From the NCBI GenBank assembly GCA_026394765.1, contig JAPKXQ010000034.1, positions 1 to 33,629 of the forward strand: DNA of 33,629 nucleotides, given 5' to 3'. Origin of the DNA: Methanomicrobiales archaeon. GTDB lineage: Archaea > Halobacteriota > Methanomicrobia > Methanomicrobiales > Methanospirillaceae. The translations under genes were made by a program, and so were the position numbers. Shown one piece after another: positions 9,079 to 16,252 of the stretch; within the stretch, counting starts at the first letter, position 1; each line of letters begins with the position of its first letter. Below the pieces are notes generated by a model. That model did not search any database. It had not been told where the DNA came from and worked only from the letters and a program-made list of their open reading frames with translations.

Positions 9079-9229
9079 TATATCATATGCGTGCCAAAGG
9101 CAATGCCACTATCAGTGCACCAGACCATTCCGTCCAGGATTGTTTGTGTTTGGGGTCATTGTAACCCAGATAGAGGTGGGCATCATACCGATCACAGGAA
9201 GACAAATCGAGGTTGATCGTGATCCCAGA

Positions 9230-9880
9230 TCACCTGCTGTGGAGGGATCGCTTCTTTGCCTTCACTATCTGGTAAGGGTCAAAGAGCCTGATAAGACGTA
9301 GCTCGATCTCGTCACCATCGGTGATGGTGGTGATATCAGAGACCATCTTCGCAAGGTCGATCCAGATCACGAGGTCCTTATCGGCCCCTTCTGAGGTAGT
9401 GGAAGCCCTTTTGAGATGGGCCTCCTCGCTGGCATTTGTCCGAAACCTCCCTATCATATAGTCATTCATCACTAGGCGCGAGTTCCTCTCGAATTTTTCG
9501 ACTCTTTCCTCGTCCAGTTCCAAAATTCCTGCAATAGCAGTGACTATCAGGCCATAAGTCTTATTTCCTGTGAGGCCCGGGTCTACAACGAGGATCCTGG
9601 CAGATCCCGTAGTATCGCTCCCCTCCACTCTGATGACCCTGGAGATATCAATCACATTCACAGTCAAGTCTCGCAGATCGATCGCACCTGCGATGTAATC
9701 GGGTGCATGTGGGAGCGGAGTGATTGCAGGACACCCCAATACCTCTTGAAGCGTGGTTATCGTCACGGCATAGAGGCGAGTCCCAAACTGGAAAATAAGG
9801 AGATTTTCTCGTTTGGCCCTATTAGCCGGTAATTCCCCGGGGGTGAGGAGGTGTTTTACTCCCCCAGCATGAAAGTTCAT
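9230..9880 (-). CDS. CheW-domain adaptor protein (third in series)
   Basis: A 216-residue cytosolic protein with a CheW fold: NLLIFQFGTRLYAVTITTLQEVL at the N-terminus, then APDYIAGAIDLRDLTVNVIDISRVI, the classical CheW subdomain signature, then ILVVDPG and YGLIVTAIAGILEL. A region after residue 130 (TNASEEAHLKR...) is an insertion before the terminal DLVIWIDLAKMV strand, making it longer than a typical CheW of about 150-170 residues. CheW normally links chemoreceptors to CheA. The ATG overlaps the stop of the preceding cheW by 4 nt (ATGA), and GGAGG lies 5 nt upstream, so the two are translationally coupled. No cheA is present in the window. Confidence 0.85.
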   Translation of the reverse strand: MNFHAGGVKHLLTPGELPANRAKRENLLIFQFGTRLYAVTITTLQEVLGCPAITPLPHAPDYIAGAIDLRDLTVNVIDISRVIRVEGSDTTGSARILVVDPGLTGNKTYGLIVTAIAGILELDEERVEKFERNSRLVMNDYMIGRFRTNASEEAHLKRASTTSEGADKDLVIWIDLAKMVSDITTITDGDEIELRLIRLFDPYQIVKAKKRSLHSR

Positions 9881-10506
9881 CTACTCCTCCAATAGTAGAA
9901 CCCCTTCACAGGCTCCCTCACACCGCCACGGATGAGGAGGTCATGAATACGGGAGAAGTCTACCATAAGCAGCCGCATGTCTGACCTCCCCTCATCTCCT
10001 CCTGTCACTTCAACACTACCCGTCCGCCTGGAGAGGACGCCGGTGACCACCTGGTGTGCAGCACTCGCAAGAGGCATGGTATAAGGGAGGACGTCTCCCC
10101 TGGCGATCTGGTAGATGTCAGTCACCACGTCCACGACGAGGCCCCATGCAGCACCTTCAGAATCACGTCCTTTCATCATGATGAGCGTCTGTCCTTCAGC
10201 AGTACTGCGTGGGTAGCCAAAGAGCATGCGGGTGTCGATGATGAGGGTGATCTCGTCTCCTTCCTTTATGCAGCCGAGGAGGAAGGCTGGTGCATCGTAT
10301 ACCTGTATGAGTTGTGCTCTTATCGATTCACTATACTTCATGAATGTTTCAACAGTCCGGGCATCAAAGACAAACGCAGTATCTTGAACTGAGAATATGA
10401 CAATATTGAGAGACCTGTCTCCTTCACCCTCCAGAGGGGACTCGAGGACCTTTCGGAATATTTTAGCCCTCTCCTCGATTGCAGGGGGAAGTTCCGGTGA
10501 TGTCAT
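9877..10506 (-). CDS. CheW-like adaptor protein (second in series, divergent)
   Basis: A 209-residue CheW-like protein. It opens with a helix (IEERAKIFRKVLES) of the kind seen before CheW domains in receptor-array adaptors, followed by NIVIFSVQDTAFVFDARTVETFM, then APAFLLGCIKEGDEITLIIDTRMLF and WGLVVDVVTDIYQI, which align to the CheW beta-barrel. It is more divergent than its neighbours at the usual PxxxxGxxxLRG region (here APAFLLGCIKEGDE), so receptor or kinase contacts may differ. It ends with a tail (GFYYWRSR) overlapping the next cheW. Start at ATG 10506 with TTAGGT 4 nt upstream. The gap to the upstream cheW is 76 bp. Confidence 0.75.
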   Translation of the reverse strand: MTSPELPPAIEERAKIFRKVLESPLEGEGDRSLNIVIFSVQDTAFVFDARTVETFMKYSESIRAQLIQVYDAPAFLLGCIKEGDEITLIIDTRMLFGYPRSTAEGQTLIMMKGRDSEGAAWGLVVDVVTDIYQIARGDVLPYTMPLASAAHQVVTGVLSRRTGSVEVTGGDEGRSDMRLLMVDFSRIHDLLIRGGVREPVKGFYYWRSR

Positions 10507-10582
10507 AGTAACCTAAGGCGAGAAAGAGGAGATGAGGCAGGGATGGTTAAATATGTTGTTGTGTCTTTCCCGAAAGGGTGAT

Positions 10583-11161
10583 TTATATCTCCTTCTCAAT
10601 GTCTTGGATAATCCGCCGCATATCGATCCAGATGATGATCTGGTCGGCGTCCTTTCCATCGATCTTTACCTTACGGTTGATGATCCCCTTGGCATAGGTG
10701 TTGTCCCGTCTCATCTCTGTCGACTTTGTATCGATCTCATCTTTAGTCACGGTTGAGACATTGAGGACGCGGTCGACAAGGATCCCCATCTTCTTTTTTG
10801 TCATCCGCTCATCGAGGACGATGAACCGCATCTTCTCTTCAAGAACTGATTGGTCTTTCGAGACATTTAGGATCTGGCGGATGTCGATGATTGTCGTTAT
10901 CTCGCGGCGGAGTGAGATAACACCCCTGATATACGTGGGGACATTAGGCATCGAGTTGATCTTGGAGAAAGGCACGATCTCCCTAACATCGAAGAGGTCG
11001 ATGGCATAGAGTTCTCCCCCAAGTACGAACTCAACTACCTTCTCCTGCCCTTGATGTCGCTTACTGGTGGGTGATACTATGTCGACAATGCCCCCGCGAT
11101 CATCGGGGGGTGCGGCCCCAGGCCGGGTATCAGCCTGGGGCTCTTCCTGGAGTGAACGCAT
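10583..11161 (-). CDS. CheW chemotaxis adaptor protein (first in series)
   Basis: A 192-residue protein and the most canonical CheW of the three. It has a charged, low-complexity N-terminal 30 residues, then KVVEFVLGGELYAIDLFDVREIV, VPTYIRGVISLRREITTIIDIRQIL (the conserved PxxIxGxxxLRG block) and GILVDRVLNVSTV. A C-terminal extension has a lysine-rich loop followed by QIIIWIDMRRIIQDI, a strand-helix element also present in the CheW encoded at 9230. It starts 13 nt after the chemoreceptor stop, with AAGGGGG about 8 nt before the ATG, so it is almost certainly co-transcribed with the receptor and couples to it. Confidence 0.9.
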   Translation of the reverse strand: MRSLQEEPQADTRPGAAPPDDRGGIVDIVSPTSKRHQGQEKVVEFVLGGELYAIDLFDVREIVPFSKINSMPNVPTYIRGVISLRREITTIIDIRQILNVSKDQSVLEEKMRFIVLDERMTKKKMGILVDRVLNVSTVTKDEIDTKSTEMRRDNTYAKGIINRKVKIDGKDADQIIIWIDMRRIIQDIEKEI

Positions 11162-11174
11162 ACGGGAGGCCCCC

Positions 11175-13031
11175 TTACACCTTGAACCTGCTCATCTCCC
11201 TTGAGAGCCGCTCGATAATGACGTTTACGTTGTTTATCACCTTAGATACCTGGTCTATAGCAGCTGACGCTTCTTCAGTGGCGGCAGCAGAGTCCATCGC
11301 CTCTTTGGCAGTCCCCTGGACCAGGCTGTTCACTTCTGATACACTCGCCGAAATCTCCTCGACCGATGCCGCCTGCTCCTCACTTGCGGCGGCGACCTCT
11401 CCCATGTGACCGCTGATCTCTTCGACAGAACGGACGATCTTGTTAAAGACTATAAGGGACTCTGATACTGCAGCCCCACCCGCCTTAACTTCAGATGTCG
11501 CCTGTCCCATAGCACTGGCAGCCCGCTCAGTACTCTTCTGAAGCCTCCCGATGATCCCGGCTATGTTCTCAGCAGATGCCTGGGACTCCTGGGCAAGGGT
11601 CTTGACCTCGTTGGCAACGACGGCAAACCCAAGACCTGCGTCACCCGCTCTCGCGGCTTCGATAGCCGCGTTGAGTGCGAGCATGTTGGTCTGGTCAGCG
11701 ATGTCAGAGATGAGCCCGACTATCTTTCCAATCTCCTCCATCTGCTGCTTAACCTCGTTGATGATGACCTCCACGTCCCCGGCAGACTTGGTGATGCTCC
11801 CCATGCCGTGCTCAGCTTTCTGGGCAAGTTCTGCACCATTCTTCGAGAGCGTATTTGCAACTCCAGTCAGCTTCGAGATCGACTCGGTCTTGGTGGCGAC
11901 CTCCTGGACCGACTTGGAGAGGTCATCGATCGCACGCATGATCTGGCTCATCCCTGTACTGCTCCGCTCGGCGTTCCCGCTCACGATCCCTGAGCTCTTT
12001 GCTAGGGTGGCAGCGCCCGAGGTAATCTCCTCGGCACTCGCGTTCGCCTCCTCGGCGTTCCCTGCAAGTTCCCGTACCTGCTCGTTCACAATCTTTATCG
12101 CTGCTGAAACCTGGTTACCGATGTTTGCAAGGGCGGTCCGGAACTTAATGTAATCTCCTTCGAGCTTGACCTGATCGCTGATACGGGCTGTGAAGTCCCC
12201 CTTCGCAAGTTCGTTGGAGGTAACAAGGATAGGCTCGAGGATGCTGTTCTGGAAGTTCTCGGCAAACTGATCCATTGCACCGGAGAGGGCCCCGATCTCG
12301 TCCTTTCTGTTCATCTTGAGCCTTGTTCCAAGCGACCCGCGACCGATGTCACTCATCATGGCTATGACTGCAGCGAGAGGGCCGGTGATGCTCCGTGTCA
12401 GAATGACCGCAAGTGCCATGGCAATGATGATCCCGACGACTGTGGCTAAGATCATCATGAGCGAAGCATTTGCGAAGAATGCGTCATTGTTGTCACTGAG
12501 GATCTTTGCCTCTCGGGTATTGATCGCATCCATCGCCGCTACTGCTTCAACTGCCGCTGCTCGTGCGGTAAGGAGAGAGGATCCCTTTGCCAGCGCAGCA
12601 TCGACCGCTGCTTTGTCATTCGCTTTTGCTGCTGCAAAAAAGGTAGTCAACTCCCGCTTGACTATTGGGTAGTTGTCATTGAACTTCTTCAATTCCGTGG
12701 CCTCTTCAGAGGTGAGAGCGGTTGCACTGTATGATGCGAGTTTGTCTTCCAGATCTTTGTAGAGCGAGGGAAGAGCTGCATCAATCTCTCCTCTAGACTC
12801 TGGTGCATAGGCATACTGATATGCATCTGCTCTCAGAATCTGGAGAACACTATCGATCTTGCTCATCTGAGAGATAGGGAGCAACCGGTCCTGATACATC
12901 TCCGTGTCTTTGGTATTGATCGTATTCATGTTGGAATAACCAATCCAAGCCACGACGATCATGATTAATACAACCACTAGGAAACTGCCAATCAACTTCT
13001 TACCGAGCGGTATGTTGTCTAGAAATGACAT
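11175..13031 (-). CDS. Methyl-accepting chemotaxis protein
   Basis: A 618-residue transmembrane chemoreceptor. TM1 spans about 12-33, followed by an extracellular helical sensor of about 34-187 (four-helix-bundle type, alanine-rich second half), TM2 about 188-214, a HAMP domain about 215-270 and a second HAMP-like stretch (LAKGDFTARI, 275-320). A long cytoplasmic coiled-coil signalling domain follows from about 330 to the end. The hairpin tip that binds CheW and CheA is clear (SDIADQTNMLALNAAIEAARAG, 442-463; then LGFAVVANEVKTLA). Glu/Gln pairs along the helices (AAASEEQAASVEEI) are candidate methylation sites. No C-terminal CheR-binding pentapeptide is visible. The start ATG has AGGAG about 11 nt upstream. 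It leads the minus-strand signalling block; the ligand is unknown. Confidence 0.95.
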   Translation of the reverse strand: MSFLDNIPLGKKLIGSFLVVVLIMIVVAWIGYSNMNTINTKDTEMYQDRLLPISQMSKIDSVLQILRADAYQYAYAPESRGEIDAALPSLYKDLEDKLASYSATALTSEEATELKKFNDNYPIVKRELTTFFAAAKANDKAAVDAALAKGSSLLTARAAAVEAVAAMDAINTREAKILSDNNDAFFANASLMMILATVVGIIIAMALAVILTRSITGPLAAVIAMMSDIGRGSLGTRLKMNRKDEIGALSGAMDQFAENFQNSILEPILVTSNELAKGDFTARISDQVKLEGDYIKFRTALANIGNQVSAAIKIVNEQVRELAGNAEEANASAEEITSGAATLAKSSGIVSGNAERSSTGMSQIMRAIDDLSKSVQEVATKTESISKLTGVANTLSKNGAELAQKAEHGMGSITKSAGDVEVIINEVKQQMEEIGKIVGLISDIADQTNMLALNAAIEAARAGDAGLGFAVVANEVKTLAQESQASAENIAGIIGRLQKSTERAASAMGQATSEVKAGGAAVSESLIVFNKIVRSVEEISGHMGEVAAASEEQAASVEEISASVSEVNSLVQGTAKEAMDSAAATEEASAAIDQVSKVINNVNVIIERLSREMSRFKV

Positions 13032-13137
13032 TTTGCATTAAACTCCTATTAAGGTGGAGTCGTTCTTGAGGAAGATAAAGGTTTTCTAAAATAATAATGA
13101 TTAATAATGGAAGATAGCATATTCTTTCCACTTTCCA

Positions 13138-13168
13138 CTAAAGATCTTAAATCTTTAAGATCGTTTAG
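13138..13168. repeat. Imperfect inverted repeat upstream of the chemoreceptor gene
   Basis: CTAAAGATCTTAAA-tc-TTTAAGATCgTTTAG: a 9-bp perfect core and 14-bp arms with one bulged G. It lies about 107 bp upstream of the chemoreceptor start. The ten-base half CTTTAAGATC occurs again at 13791-13800. It could be an operator for a dimeric regulator. Confidence 0.45.
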
Positions 13169-13362
13169 ATGTTGTATTGGGCGATTTGGCAGGAGAATGA
13201 TGAAGAATTGTCAGGTTGTGTGATGCTCCAAGATCCCCTTCATTTTTCCAGATCGGTTATTACGAGTTCCGGTGTTTTTCCGATTCTTTTGACCCGAAGA
13301 ATCATCCCGACATGTTCTTCTCCCTCTCAAGGAACAGTTTGCTTGGCACGGAGACATTGAGA

Positions 13363-13605
13363 TTATCCTTTCCCAGCAACCTCTTCATTGCTTACTGGAC
13401 CAAAATATCCGTGAGGCCGACAATCGCTCAAGAATTTTCCGTATCTCTTTGCGGTAAATTTTTTGGTCTTTCCTAGGAAGATCCGACCAAGTTCAAGCTA
13501 GTATGGCTCGTCATCGATGTAGAGGTGGGAGAGCATTAAAGCCAATCTGAATGAGACTCTCTCACGATATGCTTTAACTTTGCGATGCGGAAGTGCCTGT
13601 GCCAC
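13363..13605 (-). pseudogene. Decayed coding remnant, unknown family
   Basis: A minus-strand frame from GTG 13605 reads as plausible protein (VAQALPHRKVKAYRERVS, LALMLSHLYIDDEPY), meets TAG at 13498-13500, then continues in frame (LELGRIFLGKTKKFTAKRYG, FLSDCRPHGYFG) to TAA at 13363. Past that stop, another frame continues in similar style (NLNVSVPSKLFLEREKNMSG). This pattern suggests a broken gene rather than random DNA. I do not recognise the family, and the boundaries are approximate. Confidence 0.35.
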
Positions 13606-14894
13606 CGTGGGTCAGGAGAGGGTGCCGTGACACGATCCTTGTGGGATATTATGGACAGAGGGCATGCACCCTGGTTTCAGCCGCCGAGTAAATCGCACCT
13701 GTCACATCAGCTCAAGAATCAATCGGGATCGAACTGACCTCATCAGACGGGGTATATGAGATGATTGGCATCTTTATCAGATCAAACTACCTTTAAGATC
13801 TTGGAAGGCTTAAAACTACCCCCATAGGGGAATAGTGATGGCCCCATGCAAGAGGGGAAAGAATCATTCAATCTACCCCTCCCCAGCCTGGTGGTCTCCC
13901 CCTCACTCCTACCCAGTCAAAGGGGAGAGGCCCCCAATACCAAAGCCCATCTACTATCTCTATATTTTGGCCCTTTTCCTGCTTACCTGGTGCTGGTCCT
14001 GCAATCAGTCCAACCTAATAAGGGTTCATGTACCAGGATACAAAGAGTCTTCCTCTTTACTGGACGGATTTCGGGCACAGTAACTAACGAACTGGGCGAT
14101 ATTGAATGGGCGGTGAGTATGAAGAGTTGCAACCGGGAAAGAAGAATTGATCCCGCTGGCATCTACCAGTAAAAGTCTCACGGGGGGCTGATAGCGGGAA
14201 TCAAACCAGAAGGCGTTTCATCTTCAGCCTTTGCCCCAATTCAGGAGTAAAAGAGGGCTCATCTTATCTTCCCAGTCCCTATTTGCTATGTCGCGAACGC
14301 AGCAGCGGGACCCCCAATTCAGTAATTGTACATTAGTACGATTGTGTTATATATCTCAATACTCATATATCATCACTGTTTACTCTAATTAGTGGAACAG
14401 TACTTCCGGAGACATTTCGCTGCACTTAACCCGCACATTGTCGTGGAGTCGATCAGTCCAAGAAACATCAAAGGAAGGAGATTCCGGTATGTACTGGAAT
14501 AGAGTGGGGATGAGTTGGAGTGGAGGGGGCTCTCTTTCGGACTTTGTAGATAATGCAGAGAGATCTCGATGACAGGGCGATCTGCATTTGGTTTCAATGC
14601 ACTTTAACGGGAACACAGGCGGGTCCTTGGGTTTTATCGATATTGGTCTTCCGGGCAGGGACCTTCTACGAAAAGAGGTAAGTCCACCCAACCTTTCATT
14701 GGTTGTTCACTGGACTTCTCAGTACAATTTGGAGCCAATGAGTGCTATTACAAGAGGTGTTGTAACTCCTGGCCAGGAAGTCCAAGAAAAACATTGACAA
14801 AAGACAACCCTCTAGACAGAAAGTAATCATGAAGAAACCTTTATCGCTCTGCGCCATAGATGAAGGAGCAGGTTATACCTCTCAGGAAGACTGT

Positions 14895-15113
14895 ATGGAA
14901 GATGATAAAGTTTCGATCCATATCCCCTCATCCCTCTTCGCTCGCCTCACCACCCATGTCGATGACATGGGTTATGACTCGGTCGAGGAGTTCGTCACAA
15001 TCCTAATAGAAGAAGCGTTGATTGGACCATCTCCATCTCTGGACCCGGGCATCGCATCTGGGGAGACTGAAGAGATCCGACGGCGACTGAGGAATCTGGG
15101 GTACTTTGAGTGA
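14895..15113 (+). CDS. Small ribbon-helix-helix-like (CopG-type) protein
   Basis: A protein of 72 residues from the ATG at 14895. The track starts at 14829, but those extra 22 residues look unlike the fold, and caggaag precedes the inner ATG. The N-terminus has the strand-helix-helix pattern of CopG/Arc DNA-binding proteins (KVSIHIPSSLFARL, then DDMGYDSVEEFVTILIEEAL). It ends in a short charged tail, EEIRRRLRNLGYFE. The tail resembles the last residues of the PP-loop protein at 31876-32505 (RARMKSLGYF) and is a common small C-terminal motif. It could be an autoregulator or an antitoxin-like protein, but no toxin gene is adjacent. Confidence 0.6.
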   Translation: MEDDKVSIHIPSSLFARLTTHVDDMGYDSVEEFVTILIEEALIGPSPSLDPGIASGETEEIRRRLRNLGYFE

Positions 15114-15153
15114 GGGAATAGCACCCGATTTTCAACCCTGGATAAGACCCTCT

Positions 15154-15162
15154 ACTTTTATC
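15154..15162 (+). promoter_or_regulatory. Box-A-like promoter element for the ArsR-type gene
   Basis: acttttatc lies about 30 bp before the ATG at 15190. With archaeal spacing the transcript would begin within a few bases of the start codon, giving a leaderless or nearly leaderless mRNA. This fits the absence of a clear ribosome-binding site. Confidence 0.4.
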
Positions 15163-15189
15163 ATGGAATACACTAACCTCATGTAATCA

Positions 15190-15810
15190 ATGTTTGATGG
15201 TGTGTCAGAGGCCCGAATCCTCGACCTCCTGGGAAACAGGAACCGTCGTCGCATCCTGGCCCTCCTGAAACACAAGCCCTGTTTTGTCACAGAGATCTCA
15301 GACCGTCTGGAGATCAGCCCAAAGGCTGTGATCGAGCACCTCCATATGATGGAGCGGGAGGAGATCCTCTCCTTCAGGCGGGACGACCGGCGGCGGAAGT
15401 ATTACTACCTTGCCAACGACATCAGCATAAGCATCAGGCTCACCAGGCAGGAGACCGCCCCACATACCGATCACCTGGGAGAGTTACCTGCGCTCCTTGC
15501 CAACCTCTCCCGTCTGACCCAGATGGTGAGAGCCCGCGAAGAGATCGCAGACGCAGTCGGCCAGCTCGATGCAAGCATAGACGATCTCATAAGAAACGTT
15601 ATGCGGAAGAACCGCACTATCATCGGCGGAGACGAAGGCATGAATGTCACCTTCGCCCTTGCTCACGGCGACCTGACCTGCGAGGAGATTGGTATGCTGA
15701 CCGGCCTTCCACCCGACGTCCTGGACCATACCCTAAATGTCCTTGCCGGAAGGAAGATTATTGAGAAGGACGAAGAGAGGTACAGACTCCGGGACGCCCA
15801 TGCCACCTGA
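15190..15810 (+). CDS. ArsR-type double winged-helix transcription regulator
   Basis: A 206-residue DNA-binding protein. Residues 1-80 form an ArsR-like winged helix: ILDLLGNRNRRRILALL, the recognition helix in TEISDRLEISPKAVIEHLHMM, and a basic wing RRDDRRRKYYYL. A middle helical segment (about 90-140) probably dimerises. Residues about 150-203 look like a second winged helix (LTCEEIGMLTGLPPDVLDHTLNVL, then IIEKDEERYRLRD). No metal-binding cysteine pair typical of arsenic sensors is seen; it has only scattered cysteines. It overlaps the start of the Hsp20-like gene by 11 nt, so the two form an operon, and the regulator may control the chaperone. The nrdD gene is convergent. Confidence 0.85.
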   Translation: MFDGVSEARILDLLGNRNRRRILALLKHKPCFVTEISDRLEISPKAVIEHLHMMEREEILSFRRDDRRRKYYYLANDISISIRLTRQETAPHTDHLGELPALLANLSRLTQMVRAREEIADAVGQLDASIDDLIRNVMRKNRTIIGGDEGMNVTFALAHGDLTCEEIGMLTGLPPDVLDHTLNVLAGRKIIEKDEERYRLRDAHAT

Positions 15811-16213
15811 ACCTACCGACGAATTTATGGAGAAGATCTCAAAGATCATCGAGGAGATAGTGAAAAACCTCCCTGATCATGAGAACGCCCATATCATGGG
15901 GTGCGCGATCATCACCGGCGGGCCCATCGATCCGGGTAGTTTCAGGATGCCAAATATACCCCATAAAGATGCAATTCCGTACGAGCTCCTGGAGGGGGAG
16001 GACAGGTTCTACCTCACCTTCACACTTCCCCCTAATCTCAATTCTGCCCCGGATATCGACATAAGGACTGATGGGGTCTCCCTCAGAATTGGAGAGCGTG
16101 AGACCACGATCCCTCTTGAGCGGACGGTCGATATCATTCACAGTTACTACTCTATCCGCCACAATGTGGTAGACATCGTCCTGAAAAAGGCGATGATCCG
16201 GCAGGTCATGTAA
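15800..16213 (+). CDS. Hsp20/alpha-crystallin-like protein
   Basis: A protein of 137 residues from the ATG at 15800; the track start at 15737 would overlap the regulator by 74 nt and is unlikely. The first 60 residues are helical and then Gly/Pro-rich (HIMGCAIITGGPIDPGSFRMPN). Residues about 65-137 form a beta-sandwich resembling a minimal alpha-crystallin domain: DRFYLTFTLPPNLNSAPDIDIRTDGVSLRIGE...VDIVLKK. The usual C-terminal I-x-I oligomerisation motif is not evident, so it may be a solo domain or a partner protein rather than a fully active small heat-shock protein. It is translationally coupled to the ArsR-type regulator upstream. Confidence 0.65.
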   Translation: MPPEPTDEFMEKISKIIEEIVKNLPDHENAHIMGCAIITGGPIDPGSFRMPNIPHKDAIPYELLEGEDRFYLTFTLPPNLNSAPDIDIRTDGVSLRIGERETTIPLERTVDIIHSYYSIRHNVVDIVLKKAMIRQVM

Positions 16214-16231
16214 GTTTCCCTTAAGTGCCCA

Positions 16232-16248
16232 CCTCTCCAGGAGAGAGG
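16232..16248. terminator. Hairpin between convergent genes
   Basis: CCTCTC-cagga-GAGAGG, a 6-bp stem in the 39-bp gap between the Hsp20-like gene (+) and nrdD (-). Position and symmetry suit a bidirectional transcript end, but no long T-run follows on either side. Confidence 0.35.
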
Positions 16249-16252
16249 GTGT

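Larger units (their letters stand above)
13032..14894. other. Gene desert with decayed fragments
   Basis: About 1.9 kb with no intact gene I can support. Track ORFs here (13169-13360, 13216-13476, 13835-14172, 14389-14691) lack recognisable domains and overlap in several frames, so I treat them as chance. Besides the remnant listed at 13363-13605, a short plus-strand frame from 14392 to 14502 (GTG start, ending in FRYVLE then TAG) has a protein-like composition but no identity. A box-A-like ttatatat lies near 14348. The region is locally A/T-rich at 13080-13165 and 14335-14390. Confidence 0.4.

Noticed and set aside
11551-12153. 200-codon plus-strand ORF opposite the chemoreceptor
   Set aside because: Ala/Ser-rich antisense shadow of the coiled-coil MCP coding sequence.
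13835-14172. Overlapping plus-strand ORFs of 82 and 108 codons
   Set aside because: Low-complexity Pro/Ser-rich text in two frames, no domain, no ribosome-binding site; best explained as chance.
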